Assembly (NCBI GenBank): GCA_025559845.1
Contig: CP048469.1
Coordinates: 1,798,001-1,862,000, forward strand
Direction: 5' to 3'
DNA from: Agrobacterium tumefaciens
GTDB lineage: Bacteria > Pseudomonadota > Alphaproteobacteria > Rhizobiales > Rhizobiaceae
DNA length: 64,000 nt
The notes beneath the pieces were generated by a model that did no database searches, was not told the origin of the DNA, and saw only the letters and a list, made by a program, of their open reading frames with translations. The translations under genes were made by a program, and so were the position numbers. Below, piece by piece: positions 48,944 through 55,519 of the stretch. The stretch's first letter is position 1. The number at the start of each line of letters is the position of its first letter.

Positions 48944-49086
48944 GGCAAGAGGCCCGTAACGTAAAGAACGCCGATCGATGGAAAGATTGCCAGCCAAGCG
49001 GCGAAGAGGATCACCGCCGCGAATGTCTGAAAACCTTCGATGAAGTTGAGCCAGAAGGCTGGCCAGTTTGTTGCGGGGCGGGTCAT
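48940..49086 (-). CDS. small membrane protein (48 aa)
   Basis: ATG 49086. 48 residues, MTRPATNWPAFWLNFIEGFQ then a hydrophobic run TFAAVILFAAWLAIFPSIGV. Coupled to genes on both sides by ATGA. Part of the four-gene membrane set. Confidence 0.6.
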   Translation of the reverse strand: MTRPATNWPAFWLNFIEGFQTFAAVILFAAWLAIFPSIGVLYVTGLLP

Positions 49087-49226
49087 TCGGCTGACCGATT
49101 CGCATCGAGCTTAAAGGTAATGGACAGCACAGCCGCCAAGGTGGCGTGGTCGACGCTCCCAAGGACCAAGAAGACAGCGGATGCAACCGAGCAAACGATC
49201 GCCATTATGCTGCTGAAATTTCTCAT
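49083..49226 (-). CDS. small membrane protein (47 aa)
   Basis: ATG 49226, with the repeated leader. MRNFSSIMAIVCSVASAVFL VLGSVD is a membrane segment, followed by a second weaker one. First of four coupled membrane genes. Confidence 0.6.
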   Translation of the reverse strand: MRNFSSIMAIVCSVASAVFLVLGSVDHATLAAVLSITFKLDANRSAE

Positions 49227-49275
49227 AATAGTCTCCTCAATGTGTGGTGAAGTGCGGCTGGTGGTGGCCAGCCGC
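49227..49275 (-). promoter_or_regulatory. repeated leader module L16
   Basis: Coding strand: 8-bp perfect hairpin GCGGCTGG-CCACCA-CCAGCCGC (49254-49275), CACCACA (complement of 49243-49249) and GAGGAGACTATT before ATG. Confidence 0.8.
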
Positions 49276-49284
49276 TTTTGGGTG

Positions 49285-50373
49285 TTAGGCTGCGAAAGCG
49301 TAGACGATGCGACGTGCCTGGTCTGTGGTAATCCCTGCTTGCGTCTCCAACGACGAAATCGCGTCAATCTTCAGACCCAGCGCCGCGAGGTTCTGCCACT
49401 TGTGGTCATGGACCGGCTTTGGCTCGTGGTGCGTCGTGGTCAGCGTGAACACGCCGAACTGCTTGCCTTTGTACTTCGCTGCCAGACGCTTGGCTTCCGT
49501 CTCGGCTGCACAGGTGGAAGCGTGGACGCGTGGCGTCGACGATGGCTTGGGTTGGCCGTTTTCGATGAGGGCGACGATCGCAGCGACAACGACCAGCTCG
49601 ATCTCGTGCTCATAGAAGTCTGGACCATTCGTTCGCCAGAACGCCTTGGATGGATCCATTTCTTTCAGGACAAACTCGTTGCCGACTTTGGCGCCGTGAC
49701 CTGATCCACCGGAGACAAATCCCCCCTTCACCACACGCACCCGATCACCAGCCTTGAATTTCGGCGTGGTGTTATCGTTGCTGGCCTTAGCGGCTGGCTC
49801 GTCGATCCATTCGGCGATGATGTCGTTGTCTTTCAGGCTCAACTTATCGTCTCGGTTCGACGATCGGCCGTCATCCGACCAAACTGCGCTGGCATAGTTG
49901 CTTCTGTCACCGAACACTGCGCAGCCCCCAGTGAGGAAGGCAGGACCGACCTTTCGACCGTCGCGCGTCTTATAGAACTTGCCAGCCTCGATTTTTAGGG
50001 TGGCTGGCTGTGCTGTGGGAGCGGTGGTGAGGATGGGTTCGAGCTCATCCGCTCGCCAAACTAGACCACCTGCGTTATCTCCTCCCCAAGTCTGCAGACC
50101 GTTGCCAACCTTGTAGGCCTCGTGGGTCACAGTAAACTCACGACCAATGGAGTTGGACTTATGTGAGAGTTCGGCCCGCACAACTCGCACCCGCTCACCG
50201 ACGCGCGGCTGCCAGAGTTCGAAGCGACCGGAGGAATGCGAGGCATACCGAGAGTCACCATCCTTATCTACAAAATTGACGCCAGAAGCAGCGTGCGGCT
50301 TCGCTCTGAATACGTCGCCAACTTTGTATCCGCCATCTGGGCACGTTTCTTTCATCCGAATATACTCACCCAT
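49285..50373 (-). CDS. hypothetical protein with two SH3/KOW-like repeats
   Basis: 362 residues. Two similar beta segments, PRVGERVRVVRAELSHKSNS (about 55) and FKAGDRVRVVKGGFVSGGSG (about 210), resemble SH3-type barrels. ASNDNT lies between the halves. The C-terminal part is helical (AAKYKGKQFGVF, ISSLETQAGITT). ATG 50373 overlaps the upstream stop. Unknown function; possibly a DNA-metabolism scaffold. Confidence 0.6.
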   Translation of the reverse strand: MGEYIRMKETCPDGGYKVGDVFRAKPHAASGVNFVDKDGDSRYASHSSGRFELWQPRVGERVRVVRAELSHKSNSIGREFTVTHEAYKVGNGLQTWGGDNAGGLVWRADELEPILTTAPTAQPATLKIEAGKFYKTRDGRKVGPAFLTGGCAVFGDRSNYASAVWSDDGRSSNRDDKLSLKDNDIIAEWIDEPAAKASNDNTTPKFKAGDRVRVVKGGFVSGGSGHGAKVGNEFVLKEMDPSKAFWRTNGPDFYEHEIELVVVAAIVALIENGQPKPSSTPRVHASTCAAETEAKRLAAKYKGKQFGVFTLTTTHHEPKPVHDHKWQNLAALGLKIDAISSLETQAGITTDQARRIVYAFAA

Positions 50374-50654
50374 CACGCCGCTCCTTCCGTGTTTGCCTCG
50401 GGCGTAATCACGCGCCGTTTTGTGAAATCGACTTGAATGACGTTGGTGTCGTCATCCTCTTTGGCCGGTGGTGTCGCTTCCTCATCGTGTTCGATCTCGA
50501 AGCCGTGCCACCAGATCGTCGTCGCGCCGTCAGCAAGGCGCACCTGGTACTCGCTGCCCCAGTTGCGATCGCCGATGACGACGCCAGTGAGATGAGGGTT
50601 TTGTCTGTTGCGGACTTCGTCGCCGAAGTTGAAGAATTCGCAGTCGCAGGTCAT
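50373..50654 (-). CDS. small hypothetical protein (93 aa)
   Basis: 93 residues, with FNFGDEVRNRQNPHLTGVVI and YQVRLADGATTIWWHGFEIE in an SH3-like pattern and an acidic tail. Overlaps both neighbours by ATGA or TGATG. Similar barrel to the next gene product. Confidence 0.6.
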   Translation of the reverse strand: MTCDCEFFNFGDEVRNRQNPHLTGVVIGDRNWGSEYQVRLADGATTIWWHGFEIEHDEEATPPAKEDDDTNVIQVDFTKRRVITPEANTEGAA

Positions 50655-50995
50655 GCCGCCACCTCGCGCAACGCGTAATCATTGACAGCCTGGCCAGCCT
50701 GCAGGTCGGCATCGTTGTCATTCGCCACGGTAAGAACACGCGGCACAGAGACCGGCATAAGGCCGGAGAGCGTGGAGCATCCGCCGTTGTGCGGAGCCAT
50801 GCGGGTCATGCGTTCAGGGTTGTTGTCATTGGCCGGGATTACGGCGCGTGGCTTTGCCAGTCCGAATGTGCGCCGCAAACGCTGGTAAGCGGCCATTGGC
50901 TTGACGTTGTATCTGGCGGCAATATCTGCGACGCTCTCACCGTTTTCACGGCGCGCGTGCATATCCGCCAGCATTGTGCTGGTGATAAGCGTCAT
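50651..50995 (-). CDS. small helix-turn-helix protein with ANDN motifs
   Basis: 114 residues, first gene of the long leftward operon. N-terminal helix-turn-helix (ENGESVADIAARYNVKPMAAYQRL), then VIPANDNNPERMT and TVANDNDADLQAG in a probably disordered rest. It stands where lambda-type phages place N or cII. Confidence 0.65.
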   Translation of the reverse strand: MTLITSTMLADMHARRENGESVADIAARYNVKPMAAYQRLRRTFGLAKPRAVIPANDNNPERMTRMAPHNGGCSTLSGLMPVSVPRVLTVANDNDADLQAGQAVNDYALREVAA

Positions 50996-51015
50996 GTCAT
51001 CTCCTCTTGTGGTGG
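50996..51015 (-). promoter_or_regulatory. repeated leader module L17
   Basis: Coding strand CCACCACA (complement of 51008-51015), then GAGGAGATGAC before ATG. Confidence 0.65.
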
Positions 51016-51048
51016 CTACCTTGTGGTTGACAAAGCAGCAGGACTGTG

Positions 51049-51080
51049 AAACTAAACCTTTTTTACAAATTTGTCAAGGT
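51049..51080 (-). promoter_or_regulatory. leftward promoter with repressor operator (copy 3)
   Basis: Coding strand TTGACA (51077-51072), 17 bases, TAGTTT (51054-51049), with ACAAATTTGT at the -35 box. It is directly upstream of the repressor gene on the other strand and drives the main leftward operon, as PL does in lambda. A weak rightward promoter (TTGACA 51027-51032) may serve the repressor itself. Confidence 0.82.
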
Positions 51081-51098
51081 TTCGACCTGGGTGGATGC

Positions 51099-51701
51099 AT
51101 GCCTGAAATCAAATCCCGCCTGCTACTCGCGCTGCTCAAAGAGCAAAAGCAAAGAGCTGTGAAGGATCGCGCCGTCTACGAAGAACTAGGCGTGCGCCAA
51201 CAGACATACAGCAGCTGGAAGGCTGGGGTGGTCCCTCGCCCGATGCACTACCCTGCACTTGCCGCCTTCCTTGGCGCATCCGAGGACGATGTTGCGGACA
51301 TGGCCCGCGAAGCCTCTGAGGCTGTGACCGGCACGATAACGACGATCACGAGCGCCAGAGTTTACGGCCGCATGTCCGACCGAAAGGAAGGCAAGTTCAA
51401 GTTTGACGCGTTCAACGACGGCCGCAAGCGCATTCCCGAAGGACGCTATGCTGTTGTCGTCGACACGAAGGCAATGGAGCCGGTCTTCCACGTTGGCGTG
51501 AAAGCGTGGCTCGACCCTGCTCGCTGGCCTGCCGTTGGTGACGACGTGCTGGCGCATTCGGGCGGTTTTGCCTGGATAGGGCGATTCGACGGTATGAACG
51601 GCGGCGCAGTTCAACTCAGTCGATACGACGGATCGCAGGTCGAAGTGAAAAACGTTGAAGCCGTTCATGTGATCGTCCTTTCCGAGCGGGTGGTTTCGTA
51701 A
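51099..51701 (+). CDS. main repressor, HTH plus S24-like domain lacking the catalytic Ser
   Basis: 200 residues. HTH at about 20-50 (VYEELGVRQQTYSSWKAGVV). The C-terminal half (about 110-200) follows the LexA/CI S24 fold: YAVVVDTKAMEPVFHVGVK aligns with the nucleophile region where Ser is replaced by Ala125 (KAMEP for x-SMEP). Autocleavage is therefore not expected. It is bracketed by ACAAATTTGT operators on both sides. It should silence the leftward promoters and the small RNA promoter. Confidence 0.87.
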   Translation: MPEIKSRLLLALLKEQKQRAVKDRAVYEELGVRQQTYSSWKAGVVPRPMHYPALAAFLGASEDDVADMAREASEAVTGTITTITSARVYGRMSDRKEGKFKFDAFNDGRKRIPEGRYAVVVDTKAMEPVFHVGVKAWLDPARWPAVGDDVLAHSGGFAWIGRFDGMNGGAVQLSRYDGSQVEVKNVEAVHVIVLSERVVS

Positions 51702-51740
51702 AAAAAGTCGGCGCAGAAGGTTGGTAACCCAAAACGCCTA

Positions 51741-51769
51741 TTGACAATTCCTACAAATTTGTGTAGAAA
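51741..51769 (+). promoter_or_regulatory. rightward promoter with repressor operator, drives a small RNA
   Basis: TTGACA (51741-51746), 17 bases, TAGAAA (51764-51769). ACAAATTTGT sits in the spacer (51753-51762). Transcription should begin near 51776. Confidence 0.8.
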
Positions 51770-51775
51770 TTCGCT

Positions 51776-51900
51776 TGTCCGCTGTGGTGGCGGATATGGA
51801 ACGCGTGCTTTGATCCCGCCTTACGGCGAAGGTCTCCTCGGCGCGGTAGTACGGAGAAAGGGCGGAGTTACGGGTGGTGCCGGCTCATTACGCCCTTTTT
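51776..51900 (+). ncRNA. C4-antisense-RNA-like small RNA complementary to the phage leaders
   Basis: Terminated RNA of about 125 nt from a near-consensus, repressor-controlled promoter. Hairpin 1 (51778-51794) is TCCGC-TGTGGTG-GCGGA, whose loop is the exact complement of the CACCACA in about 15 leaders. GGTCTCCTC (51831-51839) is the complement of their GAGGAGA ribosome sites. A second loop, CGG-GTGGTG-CCG (51871-51882), is inside the terminator stem. The layout (two short antisense elements in one RNA) resembles P1/P7 C4. No protein can be assigned to it. Confidence 0.65.
51857..51900 (+). terminator. terminator of the small RNA
   Basis: AAAGGGCG and CGCCCTTTTT (51891-51900) close a long stem with an inner CGG/CCG hairpin. 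The stem-and-T layout gives a sharp end to the small RNA. Confidence 0.7.
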
Positions 51901-52253
51901 CGTTTTCTGCTTTACGCATAACAACGCCGGCAGAGCTTCATGCTCCACCGGCGCTAAGTTTTCGAAGTCATTGTTTGCGGTCTTTCTCATCTGCGTCTCC
52001 CCTTCTGGCACTTTTGGTTATTGTTATCGCCAGGTGGTTTGGTCTGGCATCTTAAGGCGGCCCGGTCATTGGCCGCCATCTTCTTCTACGTTCCGGCGCA
52101 CGCGGCGCCCATCTTCTTCTCACGATCGTCGCTTGGGTCGTCGATCGTCTTCTGTCAAAATCCTCAGTCATGCTCATTTCCTTTCATTTGCAGTTTCGTC
52201 TTTGGGTCTTTCGCCCTGTCGGCTTCTGTTTGGCCGCTGTTGATTTTGGTTCT
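51901..52253. other. gene-poor stretch between small RNA and second repressor
   Basis: About 350 bases with no reliable gene. A hairpin with arms CGCCGG/CCGGCG (51925-51953) follows the terminator of the small RNA. Short reading frames on the - strand (40 and 41 residues, one Arg-rich) were judged chance. CT-rich sequence (52080-52200) dominates the rest. Confidence 0.6.
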
Positions 52254-52293
52254 ACCGTTTTACCGGTTTAGTGTCAACGCTAAAACGGTTTTA
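52254..52293. promoter_or_regulatory. operator cluster ACCGTTTTA upstream of second repressor
   Basis: ACCGTTTTA (52254-52262), ACCGGTTTA (52262-52270) and TAAAACGGTTTTA (52281-52293). The same motif recurs at 53032-53054, so both ends of the repressor gene carry it. A possible -10 box TATAGC (52313-52318) would start the transcript at or next to ATG 52326. Confidence 0.7.
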
Positions 52294-52325
52294 TTTTTCA
52301 TTTTTTTTCCGTTATAGCGGTGCGC

Positions 52326-53033
52326 ATGGCAAAGTTGAGCGACATTATAAGGTCTAAGCGCAAGGAAATGGGCTTAACGCAGAAGGCGTTCGGCAACCTT
52401 TTCGGTGCGCAACAGACAACCGTCTCCGATTGGGAGAAGGGCAAAATATCTATGATGCGCAACTGGCAGAAGCTTGCCGTGGCTCTTGGTCTGGGCGAAT
52501 CGGAGTTTCTCGACCTTATGGCTGAGGCAACGACCGAGTCGGAAAAGACCGAGCGCATGATTCCCGCGTTGCGCCAAGCAACTGCCCCTGTCATTAATAC
52601 CGGTAGTATCATTGCCGCTCCTAAACCGCCGTCCGGGGAGCGTGACGTGCCTGTTCTAGGCAGGTCGAAGGGAGGGTCGGACGGTGAGTTCGAGTTTAAC
52701 GGGCAGATCATGGGCTGGGAATGGAGGCCGCCTCACCTGGCGGGCGTCGCCGAGGCATATGCATCTTATGTAGACGGCGAGAGTATGTATCCGCGTTACA
52801 AGCCAGGCGAGACGGTATGGACAAATCCGCCGAAGCCTATCGCCCGCGGCGACGATGTTATCGTGCAGCTGGCGCCGACCGAAGAGGACGGCGTTCCTCG
52901 CGGCTTCATCAAGGAGTTTGTGCGGTGGGAGCCGAGCTATCTGGTCGTCTGCCAGTTCAATCCCCCGATGGAAATCAAGTACCCGCGCGACGACGTTGTC
53001 TCGATCCACAAAATCGACTACGCACAGAAATAA
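52326..53033 (+). CDS. second repressor, HTH plus intact S24 (LexA/CI-type) domain
   Basis: 235 residues. HTH_3 near the N-terminus (KEMGLTQKAFGNLFGAQQTT, 14-33) and S24 peptidase domain with Ser153 in DGESMYP and Lys196 in FIKEFV. The likely cleavage region reads VLGRSKGGSDG rather than Ala-Gly, so autocleavage is possible but not sure. Operators ACCGTTTTA flank the gene and overlap the rightward promoter at 53053-53081. A GTG is two codons earlier; ATG is used since the transcript seems leaderless. Confidence 0.88.
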   Translation: MAKLSDIIRSKRKEMGLTQKAFGNLFGAQQTTVSDWEKGKISMMRNWQKLAVALGLGESEFLDLMAEATTESEKTERMIPALRQATAPVINTGSIIAAPKPPSGERDVPVLGRSKGGSDGEFEFNGQIMGWEWRPPHLAGVAEAYASYVDGESMYPRYKPGETVWTNPPKPIARGDDVIVQLAPTEEDGVPRGFIKEFVRWEPSYLVVCQFNPPMEIKYPRDDVVSIHKIDYAQK

Positions 53034-53081
53034 CGGTTTACCGTTTTAACGGTTGACGGCGCACCGGTATCGTTCTATATC
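53032..53081 (+). promoter_or_regulatory. rightward early promoter with ACCGTTTTA operators
   Basis: AACGGTTTA, ACCGTTTTA and TAACGGTT (53032-53054) directly overlap TTGACG (53053-53058), followed after 17 bases by TATATC (53076-53081). It should drive the + strand operon toward the integrase under the second repressor. Confidence 0.78.
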
Positions 53082-53092
53082 TCCTCTTGTCA

Positions 53093-53131
53093 CCAGCAAA
53101 CCAAGCTGGCCACCACAAGAGGAGATACACC
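53093..53131 (+). promoter_or_regulatory. repeated leader module L18
   Basis: Hairpin CCAGC-AAACCAA-GCTGG (53093-53109), CCACCACA (53110-53117) and GAGGAGATACACC before ATG. A 10-bp inverted copy of the ribosome site, CTCCTCTTGT (53080-53089), lies upstream but most of it is ahead of the predicted RNA start. Confidence 0.78.
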
Positions 53132-53494
53132 ATGTACAGACCGCGTCCCGAAGAATTCGACGATATCGCTGTAGCTGCCGCATACGGCGCTGTTGCCCAG
53201 TCCGACGAGCCCATGAAGCGCCCGGACCACAAGGCCAAGAAGCACGGCAAACCAAAGACGAAATATGAATACATGCGCCGCTTCCCCAAGAAGCCGCGCA
53301 ACGGCGAGGAAGTCGGCGGTGGCCATTTCGTATTCCGCCGCGGCGACAGCACTGGACGCATTCGTCCATGCATGTGGCCCTTCGAGCATCCTTCCTATGA
53401 TTCCGCGCTGACCGAAGCCGCACGCCTGCACAAGGAGTATGGCGGCAAGTTCGATGTGTTCGCTCGCGTTGGTGGCGTGGAGGATGGAGAATGA
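53132..53494 (+). CDS. hypothetical early protein (120 aa)
   Basis: First gene of the rightward operon. 120 residues, MYRPRPEEFDDIAVAAAYGA, basic middle (HKAKKHGKPKTKYEYMRRFP) and a beta end. No family recognised. Confidence 0.6.
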   Translation: MYRPRPEEFDDIAVAAAYGAVAQSDEPMKRPDHKAKKHGKPKTKYEYMRRFPKKPRNGEEVGGGHFVFRRGDSTGRIRPCMWPFEHPSYDSALTEAARLHKEYGGKFDVFARVGGVEDGE

Positions 53495-53727
53495 GCAGCG
53501 TCGACCTGAATATGGCTCAATGCCTGCGCGACGTAAGCCGGTTCGGCTACAACGAAATCCATAACGTCTGCACCGGCGCCGTCACTACGGTCCCTTGGGG
53601 GATACTGGAATGGTTCGGCGTGGCCATTCTGTTGTCGATACCAATCACGATCACGCTTTTCTATGTGTGGCTAAACTACCCTAAGTGGGCTTGGCAGCGC
53701 CGCATGAGGCTGGAGGGTCGCCTATGA
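53491..53727 (+). CDS. small membrane protein (78 aa)
   Basis: ATG 53491 in an ATGA overlap. One membrane segment (WFGVAILLSIPITITLFYVWL, residues about 41-61). Function unknown. Confidence 0.6.
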   Translation: MSSVDLNMAQCLRDVSRFGYNEIHNVCTGAVTTVPWGILEWFGVAILLSIPITITLFYVWLNYPKWAWQRRMRLEGRL

Positions 53728-53864
53728 CCACCATCACCATCAAGCGCCCGACGACAACCGTGCAGCAGATCATTCTGGCCGAGGCCGGCGCTATGATGAA
53801 GGACGTTGTCGGTTTTCTGGCAATCGCGACCTTCGTTGTTGCTGTGCTGATTTGGGTGTCGTGA
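53724..53864 (+). CDS. small membrane protein (46 aa)
   Basis: ATG 53724 in an ATGA overlap. N-terminal Thr-rich part and one membrane segment (VVGFLAIATFVVAVLIWV). Function unknown. Confidence 0.55.
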   Translation: MTTITIKRPTTTVQQIILAEAGAMMKDVVGFLAIATFVVAVLIWVS

Positions 53865-53876
53865 GGGCGATTGAAG

Positions 53877-54158
53877 ATGAGCGAACTGCGTAAGGTCTTT
53901 ACAGACCCGAATTTCAGGCCAGTAAAGCAGCCATTGACCGAAACGTTCTGCGCCCTTTGCGAAAAGGACCTCAAGGACGGAAAGCCGAGGCGGTACATTT
54001 GCTACGAATTCGAAACGATGTCAGCGATCCATCCTGATGACTGGGAAAAGGCGCTTTATTCAGAGCCAGCCAATTTTTATTTCAAGGTTTTGCCAGTCGG
54101 CATGGATTGCGCAAGGCGCATCGGCCTCGAATTCACCAGTGCCACCCCCACCAAGTAA
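53877..54158 (+). CDS. small Cys-containing hypothetical protein (93 aa)
   Basis: 93 residues from ATG 53877 (a TTG lies 2 codons earlier). Contains FCALCEKDLKDGKPRRYICY, which could bind zinc. No family recognised. Confidence 0.55.
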   Translation: MSELRKVFTDPNFRPVKQPLTETFCALCEKDLKDGKPRRYICYEFETMSAIHPDDWEKALYSEPANFYFKVLPVGMDCARRIGLEFTSATPTK

Positions 54159-54182
54159 CCACTACAGACAAGGGATAGGGAA

Positions 54183-54422
54183 ATGCGAAACACATCGTAC
54201 ATCATTGGCTCAGCAGCCGCAGCCGCAGCGATGCTTCTCGCATCGTCCATGACGCCACTCACCCGAATGGTTCCGCCGCCCGAGCCTAAAACAACTCGGC
54301 GCTTCAAAGAGCCGGTCAACAGCGGCCCGGTCATTGACACCACGCCGGAGGGTAAACGCGCTAAGCGCCGTCGACTAACTCGTGAATTTGGTCGCGCCAA
54401 GCGCCTTTCATCCACACACTAA
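54183..54422 (+). CDS. small exported or membrane protein (79 aa)
   Basis: ATG 54183 behind AGGGATAGGGAA. Signal-like N-terminus (IGSAAAAAAMLLASSM) and a basic C-terminus (KRAKRRRLTREFGRAKR). Function unknown. Confidence 0.55.
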   Translation: MRNTSYIIGSAAAAAAMLLASSMTPLTRMVPPPEPKTTRRFKEPVNSGPVIDTTPEGKRAKRRRLTREFGRAKRLSSTH

Positions 54423-54430
54423 CCACCGGC

Positions 54431-54459
54431 ACCACCCACCACACCACAAGGAGACCGAC
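54431..54459 (+). promoter_or_regulatory. repeated leader module L19
   Basis: CCACCACACCACA (54437-54449) followed by AGGAGACCGAC and ATG. No clear hairpin next to it. Confidence 0.6.
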
Positions 54460-54684
54460 ATGAGAAGATTTCACGTTCTGTCCGCAGAGCAGTTCATCGC
54501 GCAAGGCACCAGCCCCGGCGCCATCCTTTCCATCGCGTCCACGCAGAAAGACCGAGCGCTACGCAGCCAGCTTGAAGACACGGCGCGCATCGTTGCGCTC
54601 GATACTGGCCTTCCGCTGCAAATCCCCGGCGCGGCGAGCGACAATCGTGTGCGTCGGCTGGCGCGTAATGGGGGGGCGGCGTGA
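54460..54684 (+). CDS. small hypothetical protein (74 aa)
   Basis: ATG 54460 with the repeated leader. 74 residues, MRRFHVLSAEQFIAQGTSPG and later DTARIVALDTGLPLQIPGAA. Unknown. Confidence 0.55.
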   Translation: MRRFHVLSAEQFIAQGTSPGAILSIASTQKDRALRSQLEDTARIVALDTGLPLQIPGAASDNRVRRLARNGGAA

Positions 54685-55067
54685 TGGGTGCTGCAAAAAA
54701 GTGGCCCGGTACTGAAGCCGAGACTAAATTCGCAGAGCACCTTGTTCGTGAATATGGAGCGCACTTTGTAACTGTTGTTCGATTCGGTGTCGGCGAGCTT
54801 CTTGGCGTTCGCGTGCCTGGCGGGACGTTCATCGTGAGCGAGCTTATGGATGCGGCCGCAAAGTGTGAGCCGTCCGACGGCAGGCCATGCAACATGGACG
54901 TCTTCGCTGCTGCGCTTCAGGACGATTGCGACGATCCATTCGACCGATGGGAAGCTATCGTTGAATGGCTGCACGGCGACTGGAGTGCGGCGCTTTCGTA
55001 TCTTGAAGAGGGCACCATAGCCCGAATCGCGCCAGGATTTGATTGCAGCGTTGGAGGTGAAGCATGA
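54684..55067 (+). CDS. hypothetical protein (127 aa)
   Basis: ATG 54684 overlaps the upstream TGA (GTGATG; a GTG one codon earlier is also possible). 127 residues, ETKFAEHLVREYGAHFVTVV and an acidic, Asp-rich middle. Unknown, typical of the early operon. Confidence 0.55.
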   Translation: MGAAKKWPGTEAETKFAEHLVREYGAHFVTVVRFGVGELLGVRVPGGTFIVSELMDAAAKCEPSDGRPCNMDVFAAALQDDCDDPFDRWEAIVEWLHGDWSAALSYLEEGTIARIAPGFDCSVGGEA

Positions 55068-55519
55068 CAACCGACGCCATCCAGCCAGTTGCATGGCGTG
55101 TGTCCATGGGCACGACGGCAGACCACAACTATTGGCACTACTTCAGCAAGAAGCCGAAGGCCATCGATGATGGAGAAATCTGGGAGCCGCTTTATTCGGC
55201 TTCCACCCTCGAAAGCTTGCAGCGCGAGAACGAGGAATTGCGCAAGCGCGGCGACGGAGCGGCAAATATGGCAAGGCAGATGGCGTCAGATTGCAGCAAC
55301 GCCCAAAAGAGCCTAGCTGAGTTGCGATCGGCTATTGGCCCAATAAATGCACTGCTGGCCCACCTTCTATCAATGAGCGTCTATCATATCTCCAATCCCC
55401 CTACTCCCGACTGGGAGTTTGTTCAGGTGTGCAACGGAGACCTGAGAAAGATGATCGAGCTTTCTGATGCCGCAGAGTACGCCCTCGCCAGCACAGGAGG
55501 CGAACACCATGCAGAGTGA
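55064..55519 (+). CDS. hypothetical early phage protein (151 aa)
   Basis: ATG 55064 in an ATGA overlap. 151 residues: N-terminal VAWRVSMGTTADHNYWHYFS, then a coiled coil (LESLQRENEELRKRG). The first part resembles the N-terminal regions of other small phage proteins that carry a conserved V-A-W-R motif. Function unknown. Confidence 0.65.
   Translation: MTTDAIQPVAWRVSMGTTADHNYWHYFSKKPKAIDDGEIWEPLYSASTLESLQRENEELRKRGDGAANMARQMASDCSNAQKSLAELRSAIGPINALLAHLLSMSVYHISNPPTPDWEFVQVCNGDLRKMIELSDAAEYALASTGGEHHAE

Noticed and set aside
51868..51990. A 40-residue - strand frame with a fair ribosome site (MRKTANNDFENLAPVEHEAL...) across the terminator of the small RNA
   Set aside because: It lies antisense to the small RNA and to a hairpin (51925-51953), has no homology that I recognise, and the structure of the RNA explains the sequence pattern better.
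51741..52055. A 104-residue + strand frame starting at the small RNA promoter
   Set aside because: It begins inside the promoter, reads through a terminator, and has no plausible protein pattern; the ribosome site is absent.
52060..52180. Arg-rich - strand frame (RRRWAPRAPERRRRW)
   Set aside because: Low complexity from a CT-rich repeat; no codon or overlap support.
53080..53124. Ribosome-site-sequestering stem CTCCTCTTGT/ACAAGAGGAG in leader L18
   Set aside because: The left arm is mostly upstream of the predicted RNA start (about 53088), so the stem would not form in the main transcript.
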